Shown here piece after piece: positions 22,793 through 34,489 of a DNA stretch of 64,000 nt (positions are counted from its first letter, which is position 1; the number at the start of each line of letters is the position of its first letter). Source of the DNA: Parelaphostrongylus tenuis. Lineage: Eukaryota > Nematoda > Chromadorea > Rhabditida > Metastrongylidae. The DNA is taken from NCBI GenBank assembly GCA_019055375.1, contig JAHQIW010006073.1, positions 1-64,000 of the forward strand, written 5' to 3'. The translations under genes were made by a program, and so were the position numbers. The notes below the pieces were generated by a model. The model was not told the DNA's origin and did no database searches. It worked only from the letters and a program-made list of their open reading frames with translations.

Positions 22793-25700
22793 CTATAACG
22801 AGGATTACGTGCAGTTCCATAGCAATGTTACTTGAACCGAACTGTCTCGAACAATGAAGCTTATCAAATTTGACTCCGATAATCGTCCATACCTCTGTTA
22901 TTCTCTACACATCGAGAATAACCCACAATGAAGCCAAAGAATTAGTATGTATGTTGTGAAAGAGAGCAAAAGGAAGCGTCTAACACAGTGATAAAAGATC
23001 TTTATAATACGAGTGTATCTCTAATTGAGTCCCTCTTGCAGTCTTTATGTGATTGCACATTCAGGACCAGCATGGCTCCCATTCCTATGAGGTCGACAAA
23101 GTGGACTGACCACGTCTGTTAGGAATATAGTTTTGATTTGATACTACAAAAGTAGGCAATCATGAGTCATGCTGTAAGCCGTATACGTATCTATTTACCT
23201 CCCTCGATGTTTTATGAACAACTACATCTTCAAGAATCGTTAACAGCCGATGAACCTTCTTTTTGTCTTCAACGAATGTTAAAGCTATAACAATAATGAC
23301 GTTCTCGATCACGTTTTATACGAGGCATCAGCAGGATGGGAGCTGCACGTCATTCTCAATTTCCCTTCACTTCGTCTAATCTTTGAAGGGCTCTTGCTTC
23401 CAAATTGCCAACTCCAAGAGATTAAAATTTATCCCTTTGCCGCGATTTTTTAAAAATATTCTCTAGTGAACTGGCGACTGCAATGTAGCCATTACTCTTC
23501 TATCCTATTTAGCAAATTTTGAACTCTTCTAGAACTGAATCTACAGTTCCATAGCCTATAAGAATTCAACTTTTACCTCTCCTTTAGCAGTGTTACAATG
23601 TTACACTTATGTATCCACTGATATGGAGTGATGCAAGTTTTGGATCTAAAGAGGAAGTTGAACCGCGCTTCAGCTATTTCGATGGCACGTACTACCACTA
23701 CACCACCGTGGCTAAGATCCTGCTACCATTGTTTTCTTCAGTGTTCAACTTCACGCTCAGAGCGAATGCTCTGCATATCACTCAACACCATTGAACAAAA
23801 GTTTGAAGCTATTTTCTGAGAACGACAAGAACTGAAGATTCTTCCGGGAAATTTTCGAGCATTTGAATTGGAAGCAGTCGAATAAATTAATCTGTTCCAG
23901 GCAACATTATGAACACCTACAGTTACCCAATCCACAATCAGCTCTTTACCTTCAGTATAGTCGCGGGTCCTACTCTCTTGCTGTTGAATTTGCAAATGAT
24001 GCTGGTAATCATATACTTATACATATTATATTCATATGTATGAATATGTATGCAATATACATATTCACTGCATTTTTCATAAGGTTTTTCTTACTGGTTT
24101 CTTTGAAAATTAAAACACTTGATCTTGTGCGTGTCGTTGAAGAGCTAGAAAATATTCCAACGTTAACAATACTCATATTTTATGAATTTCCGCATTCAAC
24201 TTAACAATCTGAAGGTCATTCGGCAATCCAAATCATTGTGGATTTTCTCAGCTTATCGTCCCATCTCCTTTGGCTCCGCTGCCGATGTGTGAATTGTGTA
24301 GCACAGCTAGATGCCTTGGCTGTCACTCTTCGAACTCCCGCCATTGATCCAAGGACAAATTTCGTAAGAGTCACACTTAGTCATGTGCCGCTCTAATTTT
24401 CCTAATAAGGTTTTCAATATCGAGGTATTAGATTAAATTGCAGACAGCTAGGGTTCTTTACTGTTTTTCTCACTGCAGTCGAATTTTATATTGAAAACTT
24501 ACATTCAGTGATTTCACACGTTGACAACGATCTGAGCTGTTATCAGCTCAGGCAGCACGCCGCGTGTGCGGCGGCGGCGCGGCGCGGCGGAGGTCAATAT
24601 TATTACCCTTGCAATGGAAATATGGGGATTTGTTTAGTAATCTGAGCTACAAAAAGATATTATCGTAGTTAAATAATGAAATATAGCAGAGGAAACTTTT
24701 AGAAAAGGTTTTATAGTTGAAAGAATGCTTTCTTTTTCATTCACGTTTTCGGTCACTCGATAACTTGAGAAGTGCCTATTCTCCCACTAAGTTAGCTTTG
24801 GAAATGGACTTTTTGTGCATCATGCACTTTGCACTTTATGAGCATGATCTACTAACGAAGAAAGATAACGCTTCGCAAACACACTTCCTTTCAGTGAATA
24901 CCTGCCTTTTCCTCCGAGATTCGAGGTTTTAGGAGCAAGTATCGTCATTGCTTCTGCTACAGATAGCTTTGTCGATGTCTCTTCTATCATATTTTACCAT
25001 TTACTGGCGACAAAATTTTCTTCAGTGACGATAAAAATCCACATTTCATTAGAAAACTACCACAACGTCATTGTAGACGCCGCGCTAGCCGCGCAGGATT
25101 TCAACGTCGTTTTCAACGTGTTAATACGACTGATTCGCCTACGGGTATAAGAATTCATTTCGCGTCTAAATGCTGACGGCCATTGAATTTACCTGCATTT
25201 GAAATTGCTCTCCGTACCACCTTCCTTCACATTTGCCAGCAGCTGCTGAGAGAAACTAATGAGCAAAGGTGCAAAAATGAAAAACACATTTGAAAATAAG
25301 CTCTCCCATAAAACATCCCATCTTTGATTTGTATAGTTTAGTTACTGGGTATACTGTTCCAAGCATCCTACACCGCCGAATATCCATCAATCTTCATCTC
25401 GCTGTGAATCGCCTTGTCGCTGTAGTTTTCGCAGTGAAAATGGAATCGTTATTTGACAGGAAAAAAACGATGGTATGACAGCACAGGAACTGCTTCATCT
25501 CAGTTTTCTCAATTTTCGCCTTAATAAAGCAATTCTTAAATAATTTTAATTCTATGCAGACTGCTATATACCTGTGCTGCCTCTTCGGCGCAGTGAATAG
25601 CGCATTTTGTCTTTCTGGAGAGCTTAATATGCTGTGGAGCCCATCTATTCCAACATTCTATTTTACAAGTGAGTGCGAGTTAGATATTGCTAAACAATGG

Positions 25701-25964
25701 CTGAATACATGAGCCTCAATATCTCTCTTCATGAAACTTTTTGAAGCAAGTTTTCAAGACATAAGCTGTGGTAAAAGTTTCGTAATCTCAAGTTTTGTTG
25801 CAGATGAGTAATCTTTTATTGCCATTCTTGCGCGCTCCACATCATTCTACTTTGGTGAAGTTGTTTATATTGCAAGTTTCGTCGTCTACCTTATCATCGT
25901 TCTGTTCCTACTATCCAATGTAAGTCATGAGGCTTACGACCTATTCTACAAATCTTAGATACAG

Positions 25965-26215
25965 CTCTCGGCGTTGATCAATCCCTGAGAGATGCTCCAT
26001 GCATTCGCCTTTGATTTTTAACTTTGTTTGAAGTAATTCAATGCACATCTAGCCTTTACGATGACTCGCGATGGCCTCCCGCTGTATCGAGCCTGTGCTG
26101 TTTATTCTCCCAAACAGGTCTACGATCAGTCCGGTAGCAATTTGCCGGCTCCGGCGGGATGGATGGCTTAGTGAGCCATGAGCGCGAGATCGAACCAAGC
26201 GAGATTCTATAACAT
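25965..26215 (-). mobile_element. tRNA-derived SINE, head-truncated, in intron 5 of receptor C
   Basis: The minus strand carries the SINE body, including the CAAGCCATCCATCC-like segment and the conserved tail words GGGATTGATCAACGCCGAGAGC. The tRNA-like head is only partly present. Family members are at 30.25, 33.0, 39.55 and 61.28 kb. Confidence 0.7.
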
Positions 26216-26558
26216 TGCTTGAAAAAGGCTATATCTGTGAAGAAGGCACTGATTTACTAACGAACATTATTTTGGCGACAACTGATCAGTTCAGTCCCTG
26301 TCGAACTTCCGCTACTGCCTCACTCTGTTCAAGTATTTGTATTCTCAACAATCTTACTTTATTTGTGGTTCTATCCACTCTCTGATTCCGGCCACTGCAA
26401 TCATATCGTAAATACGCTCGTCCTTTTCCGTTTTGGTGCAACACCTATTTCTTATACATGACAAACAGGTACAGTGCAGCGTAACACTTCTTAGCACTTT
26501 TATAGTTGCGGTAGCTTCGAACATTACTTAGAAGATTTTTCTTATTATACTTGATAAG

Positions 26559-26695
26559 ACTAAGAGAATTGAGTGGTGAACAAAAACACGGCCTCAGGCG
26601 GGAATCGAATCCACGTTTCATCCTATTCGGGGACGCGTGCTCTACCACTACACCACTGAGGCACATTTGCCCAACCACTCATTCTTCAACATCTC
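26559..26695 (-). mobile_element. Small TIR element enclosing a tRNA-like sequence, copy 1
   Basis: Inverted ends share AGAATTGAGTGGT (left) and ACCACTCATTCTT (right). Between them 26591-26662, minus strand, folds as a 72-nt tRNA: acceptor GCCTCAG/CTGAGGC, D stem GTGT/GCAC, anticodon stem CGTCC/GGATG, T arm with TTCGATT. The anticodon loop CCGAATA would give GAA (Phe) but lacks U33, so it is probably not a working tRNA gene. Confidence 0.7.
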
Positions 26696-26853
26696 AATGT
26701 TAGCTATCAGCCACCAACCTTTGACAGGTTTGGTCGGGTATGCGATTTCGCTTTATAAACCCAGTTGAGCTGATAGCTATTCTAATTACTAATACTTCGA
26801 AATTATAGTATTTTCACTGCTTTATTTCGCAGTGTTATTATGTTACTTATATG

Positions 26854-26990
26854 ACTAAGAGAATTGAGTGGTGAACAAAAACACTGCCTCAGGCGGGAAT
26901 CGAACCCACGTTTCATCCTATTCTGGGACGCGTGCTCTACCACTACACCACTGAGGCACATTTGCCCGACCACTCATTCTTCAACATCTC
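26854..26990 (-). mobile_element. Small TIR element enclosing a tRNA-like sequence, copy 2
   Basis: It is a direct repeat of the element 295 bp to the left, in the same orientation. The tRNA-like core is 26886-26957 with the same stems and an anticodon loop CAGAATA, again without U33. The core differs from copy 1 at only two visible positions (in the anticodon loop and T stem), so the pair is recent or under some constraint. Confidence 0.7.
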
Positions 26991-28339
26991 AATTCAACAT
27001 TCACACTTGATAAGTTAAACATTCGAGTAGCCAAAAGGCTTAACGTCATAAATAATCAAGGAAGATGTGGACTTCAGCACTTTCCAGTTGAGTGCTGGTT
27101 CATTGGTAGGACAATAATTACTTTGTTGTAGCCCTATTCGAAAGCAATACTAGGGTTTATCGAATACGTCTTTGCTAACCGTAAGCGTTTCTTCCTATAT
27201 TTCTCGGTCACTTGCCACTCATACAGTGATGGGAATGAGAAGACTCGAAATGTTCGGCACGAAACCGAAGAATGCGAAGCACTCTTTAGCGAACTATGTG
27301 AAAATATTTATGATTTCCAAACTTGGGAAATTATATCATTAAAAAAGCATACTAGGATGGTGGAAGGCGTTGAGAATGCGGTATCCTAAAGCATGCCTTA
27401 AAATGGCCAACCCAGGCTTTTCTAGAATTGATCAGCAAGGGGAATGGTATAGTCAAAATACGATATATAGCGACAGTATAGAGGCATCAGAGTTCAAGTA
27501 TGGTCTTTCACAATCCATGCGGTAAGTGAAAATGACACGTTCATAACAATACAAAGACCTGAATAGTGATGCAACGTGTTTCCAGTGCTCCGAGTACTCT
27601 TCATTGAATTATGCACATCAGTTACTTCATGCACTTTGAATTTTTATCCTTTCAGAACATAACGTGGGCAGCTTTTCGATTGTAAACGAAGATTCCTTGG
27701 TACGACAACGTAGCGGTACAATCACAAGTCACTAAACGTCTGAACAGCAAATCAGAAATCCTCAGAAATCCTGGACGAACGTCTTGAATCTATATCCATT
27801 TTGTTACAGTCAGATTTATCACAATTGTTGCAGGATGCTCCTGACTCCTTAGCAATAAATAATCAAAATCATAGCAGCTGTGGATAAGTTCTGATATTGT
27901 CAGCAATAGATCAAATATGAGAAAAGCACAAAACACTTCTCAAATATTGAAATGAGCTGTCGTTTACGTTGGAATATTCCATGTGTTTCAGAATCAGTTT
28001 TCGCTAATACAGGTTTTTCCATTGTTGACGGAGAGCTGTGGCTGAGAGAAAGCACATTGCTACTGAGGCATTTACACTCATTTTCGATGTCATATTTGAT
28101 GTCGCTCTACTTCTTTATTATCTCACACGCATTACGTGCTGCAGAGAAGATGTATCAAGAATCTTCTGCGTCGAATTTCCTAGAAGGAATATTTTGCTCT
28201 CACTGTCTGAATGGCGTACATGTAGTCGAATCTTTGCAGCCTATATCACTGAAAGTGCGCCAAATCTCCACTTGTGGGGCGACCCAAAATCCATCAATTA
28301 GATCTGTTCGTCTTTTTTTTTTGAGAACACTTCGACCGA

Positions 28340-28880
28340 ATTCAATGTGTATCTAGGTGTTCTATGTGAAATATCGTGGTGATAGACGAATGTGCTTGTG
28401 AATAATACAAAGAATTGTCAATACATCGACATTTTCGAAGGCCTATGCATTCTGTAGCCCTTTTTATCGAACGTTCGATTGTTGGTTTGAATCTTGTATC
28501 ACGTTGATAAAAGGGTGTTTGCGGTTTAAGATCGCAATCAGATCGCACTTACTTTTGTAGTTTGCTTCAAATGGCAAACGATCATAGAAGTGTCAACGCT
28601 GAGTTCCTTTACAGCATCTTGCGTAGCCTTGAGAGGAATAGCTTCGATGATTGTGCTCGACTAGTCTCTAATAACTTCTCATGAATCGCCACAATGTTTC
28701 GCCTTTTCAAGGCTTTCGTCTAATTTGCGAAGCTTCTTGAACAACCAATTCAATGTGTGTTTGTCAGAAGTTTTTGAGCTAAGTGCGTATTTGATGTTGC
28801 GAGTTGTCTCTGTTGCTCTACGACCCATTTTGAACTCACGGTCTAAAACCGTAAATATTATTGCACCGACCAACAACCTC
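28340..28880 (-). pseudogene. Fossil mariner transposase, N-terminal part
   Basis: The minus-strand frame reads EFKMGRRATETTRNI then WLFKKLRKLDESLE, the DNA-binding start of mariner transposases (typically EFKLGRKAAETARNI and WFKKFRKGDESLE). A terminus-like GTTGGTCGGTGCAATAAT lies at about 28863-28880 on the minus strand, resembling the TIR of the mariner at 13.6 kb. Downstream codons decay into stops. Confidence 0.7.
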
Positions 28881-30256
28881 TTAACAGTCTGAAAAAGTAC
28901 GAAATAAAACGCAAGTAATACGTCATCAGCAATGACACATGAAGCAAGAAATGTGCATCAAAATGTTGTATAACGTCCACATTTATTGAGATTATGTTCC
29001 AATATCAACGGCACAACGACAAATTTCAACAACACGTAAATCGCTATTATGTTTGCAGCAACCCAACATAGCCTAATGTGCTAGCCGATGAAGCAGAAGT
29101 CCTGTGTATACATCACAGTGAAGGTCATCAGTGACGCAGTGGTTATAATAAAATTCCCGTTGATATTTTTGATTCTTTCACAAAGGTGTTCTTCCTTGAG
29201 GAGTACTTGTTGATATTTTATCAACGCAAAAAGTAAGCTTCTTTGGTTTAGATGCTTCAGCAGCACGAAATTGAGCTTTTTCGCTTGGATTTTACATTGA
29301 CAGCTCCTTTACAGACTTCGTGCTACACTCAAGGAAGGCAGCCATGTCTGAGATCGCTCAAACAATATTCATAACGTGAACATTACAAACTGTTAGATAT
29401 CTAACGATCTGCCCATCTAAAACCAAACCTGCACCAATTTGATATTGCTCCTTCGAATATCGATAGCTAGCCTTTTGATGATTTCATATTCCTTAGATCC
29501 TGGCGAGATAACTCATCTAAATATGTGCTATTATTCCATTAACATTCCCTATATTTAATCACAGTTCATGCAAAATATTCAGACGTTCACCCACTAAATA
29601 AAGTGGTTGTTGCATTTGGTTGCGACTAAATATGAGGGATAATAACTAAACAATTCGATATGGTTTGGTATAGTACGTCATCTAGGTTTTGAAGAAGGCG
29701 AAATAGTCTAGACATTGGTCATCAATTTTGAAGGCAGTAGTGTCGAACTCGCCCAAGTTTTGATCAATAGGGATAGTTTGTGAGATAATTTACAGCATTC
29801 ATGTCGAGGTTAGCGAAAGTCGGTGATTCAACACTACAAAATTGCCCAAATCACCAAAATCAGCAGTTAACCCAGAGAGTTTGGTCTAAGTCAATGTCGG
29901 TTTATACGTGATAATAGATGGTGAATTTATGTTGATTCCTTTTCGATATAAACGTTAATTCTCAGCGCAAGACCGTGGATTTGATTTCTAGCTGCTCCAA
30001 CACAAGGCGTTGCACCAGATTCCTGGTTAGAAAATTCTATCTTTGGAAATGATTGAATAGAAGTTCTGATTCCTGGACGAGCTTGCTCGTATTCCCATGC
30101 AGAATGTGCTTGGTGGCAAAGACACAATGACGGTGAAAATATTGAGGTTAAGGGGAGCAATAATGCAACTAATCGTCATGCGACAAACAAATTTTTTATA
30201 GCAACGAAATTGCAGGGACTGTTGAAAATAAGGGCGGTGTCTCTAAGTATATGTGA

Positions 30257-30540
30257 AATAGCGTGTGTGACACAGTGGTTAGAGGTTCTCTACCTTGCAC
30301 ACAATGGACCTATCCCGCGCTCACGGATCACCGAGCCCTCTACTCCCTCCGCGGTATCGACGAGTTGACACAGACTTGTCTGGCAAGGTCGCTGCACTTA
30401 CTTTACATATCGGTAGGCGATCGAGAGTTATTGTTAGGGTCAGTTGTGCATTGAATGCATTTGATCGCCTCGAAGGAGCTTAGAAATAGACCTTCAAGGT
30501 ACTGTTCAGCGCCAAGAGCTTTATCTTTCTCTATATAATT
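30257..30540 (+). mobile_element. tRNA-derived SINE
   Basis: The head GTGTGACACAGTGGTTAGAGG is A-box-like and the tail contains CAGCGCCAAGAGCTTTATC. The B box region has decayed to GGACCTATCCC. It is an older member of the family seen intact at 61.28 kb. Confidence 0.65.
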
Positions 30541-31039
30541 AGCGAGTGCTTTCCGTTATCTTCACACTGCTTAGAACCTTCGGTGAAAACGTATGGTTTT
30601 TTTTCGCTTTTTTATAAGCTTTTGGTAATCATTCGATAGTTCAAATTAAGTAAATTTGAGCGGTAAACTTTATTTCTTATACAACTTGTTTTCAGTACTG
30701 TAACAATCGAAATAAAATTTTGTTTCACATTCAAGCATCTCTCTCCGGATGAAAGTTCTTTTATGGCCGAACTTCAATCATTAGATACAGCAAATCTTAC
30801 CAATTTGAATGGCTTATTTGTTTCTCAAAAAGGACCCTTTGGAGCGCTGTAACAGTCAAAAAATAGGTTTCGCACTCGATGAGCACTTCTTGTTTCCTAG
30901 GGTGTGTGTACTAGCTGTGATATCAATTCGCGGCACGAATCACATGTAAATTTTTTGATGAAAATGAAAAACAGGATTGCCTCTGATCACTCCAAATTTC
31001 CTCTGCGCTTTCATGGATTTTCTCTTGGAAAAAACATTC

Positions 31040-31121
31040 ATTGGAAATAATTTATTGTGCTTTAAAGATCGACAAACTGAATTGGAAATAATTTATTGTG
31101 CTTTAAAGATCGACAAACTGA
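31040..31121. repeat. Perfect 41-bp tandem duplication
   Basis: Two identical head-to-tail units start ATTGGAAATAATTTATTG and end GATCGACAAACTGA. Absence of any difference indicates a very recent replication slip or an assembly join. Confidence 0.9.
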
Positions 31122-33019
31122 CAATAAAATAAAGATCACTTTTTAGGAGGTCAGAAAACTTTGATTACATCAAGGAGTGATTTGAAAAAGTAGTTATTCT
31201 ATTCCGCTACTGTATTGTGGTTCATGCCGAGATTTTTTTTGCACCATTTGAACGACGTCGACTCTTCAGCCCAGGTGTGGAAGAAACGAAGAGTAGTGCC
31301 GAATGGAAGCTGAGTGTTCTCCAACCAGTTTGCGACTCTAATATTGACTCTATCGCGGCACCTATGCATGTAACATCGCCAAACAGTATGTGAACAGAAC
31401 TGAAGCTTCATTCGATGTCCTTTCCTGCACAGACGTCTAAATTGTAACGAGCCGTGTTTCTGTAGGAGCATGACAGCCTCTTTTTCGGTAGTTGACTAAG
31501 CAAAAATGCTCATTATCATGTGATTTCGATGAAAAGATGAAGACAGTTGAAAGGAATCGGGAGTGTAATGATTTGCTCAATGTGGCGAATGTAGGGATAG
31601 CTCGTTCGCCTGGTGCCAATGTTGCGAAATCCCATCCACATACCGGCAGCACAAGGTTACCTCGTGCCATTGTTGCACTGCGCCAACATCCAATTTTCTT
31701 CAGGATATTGCAGCTCACTAAGAAGTCATTCCAAAAATCCAATTTCATCACTGGAATTGGCAGAGTTCAGACTATCAAATATCTACTAAAGTCTAAGTGG
31801 AATGCTCTGTCCATCGAAAGATGCGCCGTAGCGCCACATGTGTGAAACATAATTTTATTTTGGCTGTTACAGGGCATTAAAGGTATTCTCCAAAACCCAA
31901 GTATATCGGTATATCGTTGAAAGTGTCTAGACTCGCGTTATCTGTGAAGCTGCAGAAAAACTTGAAAATTTTGATACAACTCCTTACTTCCAAAGAGGGG
32001 CTATGATACCAATAAATTGGATGTGTGAAACCCAATCATTTTTTGAACGCTACAGTGCTCTAAAAAGTTCATTCCAAAAATGAAATGCATCTTCAAAGTT
32101 GTTAAGATTGTGAGAACGCTGGTATGATAATTTCCTATCTAGGCGCTAGATAACATTAGAAACTGGGGCGGAATGTTTGAAACATGACGAAAATCCACGT
32201 CGGCCATCGGAACATGTGAGCTTTTGTATTTCTGATAGATAAATGCTTGATATTAATCTGGATTGAAGGGAGAAGACCTTAGAGATTTTTGCATGTTCAT
32301 CTCTGATATAAAGAAAAAAATGACATCTAATAGGCTATCGTTATCTACGATTTCCCATCAAGACACAACCAAATGGAAACTAAGTGAAGGCAAAGGAAAC
32401 TAGTATGATCCTCTAAATTTAGCTAGCGAAGAAGTAATGCATCAAGAAGTTAGCCATTTCTCTAGATCAGCATCTGCCTCTCCTAACTCCAGAGAGCAGA
32501 AACGCTCTAAGCTTTGAAGCGCTCTGAAGCGCTACGACTCAGCCAAAAATACTAAAAGTTGTGTACACCATTTTCAAGACGTTCGAAAAAAAGTTTCCAG
32601 ACCTGAATAGTTGGAGTGCATCAACTCTGCTATAGAACTGGAATCTCTAAATATGGCTTTGTTATGATTTTTCACTAAAGCTATTAGAATGTGCTTAAAG
32701 GAATGCGTAACGGTCACAAACATCCTGGAAAGGGTAGCCGTGGTTTGAGTGCACCCCACGTGCTCAGGATCCAAGTTTGTCTGCATCTCAACATTTTTTT
32801 GGCCATATTTCACATCGTACCCTGCTATCAGGGACGATTTGGGTAGAAGTAACAGTGAACATTGTCATTTCAACCAAAAACTATATGTGTGCTGCGGTGC
32901 ACCGCCAACCATAGTGCTGTACACGTTTTAAGGTTTGGTAAAATGTGTAATAAATAAATTTGAGTGATTAATGGCTACCAAAGCTTCATGAAAATCTCTG
33001 CTCTAAGTTCAACATCCAC

Positions 33020-33325
33020 AAAGGATAAAGGATAAAGCCCTCGTCCTTGATCAATCCCTAAGGGGAAGCGCTATGCATTCGTCTTCAATTTTCAACTGCG
33101 TTTGAGGTGATTATATGCATATCTGGCCTATACAATGACTCGCGGTGGCCTCCTGCTTTATCGAATCAGTGCTGCTTATCCTACTAGAAAAGTGTGCGAC
33201 CAATCCGGTACCACTTCTCCGATTCCGAAAAGATGGATGCCTTTGTGAGCAATGAGCGCGAAATTGAACTGCCGACCTTATATGCGACGCAGAGCACCTC
33301 TAACCACTGCGCCTCATACGCTCTT
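33020..33325 (-). mobile_element. tRNA-derived SINE
   Basis: The minus strand has a tRNA-like head ending near 33325 (complement of CTAACCACTGCGCC gives GGCGCAGTGGTTAG) and the family tail near 33040 (GGGATTGATCAAGG). The left end carries a duplicated AAAGGATAAAGGATAAAG, which is tail-like. Confidence 0.7.
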
Positions 33326-33542
33326 CCACGTATATAGAACAGCATTAACCCCCTAACGGACAGCTATAGAAATCGATGCGCGCAAAGTGAATTGCGAGAT
33401 TTTCGTTGTTTGACTAAGGCTTTTATATATCATACCTTTCGTTTCGAGTGTTTTCTTGAGACCACGCTCGAATTTCAACATAATTCGTTATTGTTTTTTG
33501 AGACAACATGTCATGTGGTCTGTTAAATGGGCTGACTTATAG

Positions 33543-33589
33543 AGCCCGATACACGTGTTTCGACCTTGACGGTCTCGTCAGTCGGGCAG
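33543..33589 (-). ncRNA. Hammerhead ribozyme in the left arm of the old fold-back element
   Basis: Minus strand: stem I GCCCGA/UCGGGC, core CUGACGA (33581-33575, fits CUGANGA), stem II GACC/GGUC with loop GUCAA, core GAAA, a minimal self-complementary stem III ACAC/GUGU, and cleavage triplet GUA followed by UCGGGC. All core positions agree with the consensus, although stem III has no proper loop. Confidence 0.8.
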
Positions 33590-33639
33590 TTACCCTTTGT
33601 CTTCAGCCAGTCCTCTCGGGGCGCCCGAGGTCAGGGGAA

Positions 33640-33684
33640 CTGCTCGACTGACGAGACCAATTTCGAAACTCATGTATCGGGCTC
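33640..33684 (+). ncRNA. Degenerate hammerhead motif in the right arm of the old fold-back element
   Basis: Plus strand: CUGACGA at 33648-33654, GAAA at 33665-33668, and stem I CUCGA/UCGGG is retained. Stem II has lost two of four pairs (GACC facing UUUC) and stem III is interrupted, so activity is unlikely. Confidence 0.65.
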
Positions 33685-34489
33685 CATAAGTTAGCCCATT
33701 CAACAGACAACACGACATGTTGGCTCAAAAGTAAAATCGAGTTAAGGTTTTTTTTTTCGTTTGGCAAAAATTTCCGGATTTATTGCACTACTTTGATAAA
33801 ATAAGATATTCTCTGTTCACTCATATGCTTTTGGTTTAGTTATACATGTCTTCTGCAGAGAAAAACGCTCGTTTCTTACGCAATCGTACTGAATTTATCA
33901 TTCAATCAATTGTATTGCATTGTACAAAAAGGATTACAATGAAAATCTTTAGTCGTGCTCTTCCCTAGTTTTGTAAAAGACCCAAGAGTCATAATAGTAA
34001 ATGAAAATGGGAGAACAGATAGTAATTTATCAAAAATGATTGTGAATGCTGTATTCGATCCGTGTTCATCGAATCGAAAACTCTCACTATAACCAAGTTC
34101 ATATCAATCACTGGTTTATTTTCAATTATCCAGAGTTGAAGTAAGCGAGAAAAGGTTGAGTGCTTTTGGATAATGGAGATTTCTGAACGCTAAAAGAACA
34201 ACTTTGTTTGAATAAAAGGCTTAGACCGTCGACATTATGAGAACTATTGGTTAGAAATATATGTCTCCATAGAAGTATTCTCGGCGCTTGTCCCCTATTC
34301 GCACCCATGATCGAAAAAGGTATTTTTCATTCCTTTTTGAGGCGTTATTAATTGATTGTTAATTATTGGGCAACTTGAATATCGAGAATCTGAAGAGTGT
34401 ATTTTATTTTTCAAATGGTTCTTTTATTATGATGTAAAGGTGAAATAAAATTGTCGGAGCTTATATGTTACGGCGAAAAATTTTTAATG

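Larger units (their letters stand above)
17715..23908. other. Stretch between receptor A and the receptor pseudogene
   Basis: It holds the TIR element at 18340-19273, the hammerhead motif at 19538-19588 with an AT-rich tract at 19650-19740, a small tRNA-like TIR element at 22662-22792 and a segment at 21124-21280 shared with blocks A and B. No coding exon is supported. Confidence 0.5.
23909..27662 (+). pseudogene. Serpentine chemoreceptor pseudogene (receptor C)
   Basis: It is a paralogue of receptor A with recognisable exons at 23909-24004, 24215-24363, 25342-25472, 25560-25668, 25804-25919, about 26267-26468 and from 27656. Breaks: one base is missing in exon 2 and one in exon 3 (before NRLVAVVF); TCA has become TAA near the start of exon 5; the exon 6 acceptor AG is lost; exon 6 ends out of frame; and the last exon has TAA as its second full codon (27660-27662). 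Exons 1 and 4 are still open. Intron 5 contains a minus-strand SINE. Enough splice sites survive to show the same gene structure as receptor A, so this was once functional. Confidence 0.85.
33441..33728. mobile_element. Old fold-back element with hammerhead motifs
   Basis: Inverted arms run from CAACATGTCATGTGGTCTG (left) to the diverged CAGACAACACGACATGTTG (right). Outside the left arm is the module CGAGTG...GAGACCACGCTCGAATTTCAA, the reverse complement of the tail of the 55.1-kb element. The arms have diverged much more than in that copy, so this one is older. Confidence 0.75.

Noticed and set aside
25290..25478. A separate plus-strand gene containing NRLVAVVF
   Set aside because: This frame appears only because exon 3 of the receptor pseudogene has lost one base.
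26591..26957. Two functional tRNA-Phe genes
   Set aside because: The cloverleaf is good, but the anticodon loop lacks U33 and both sit inside a TIR element; annotated as element cores instead.
31437..31845. Long overlapping frames on both strands
   Set aside because: No family resemblance, no splice sites that fit, and overlap on both strands points to chance in a locally GC-richer patch.
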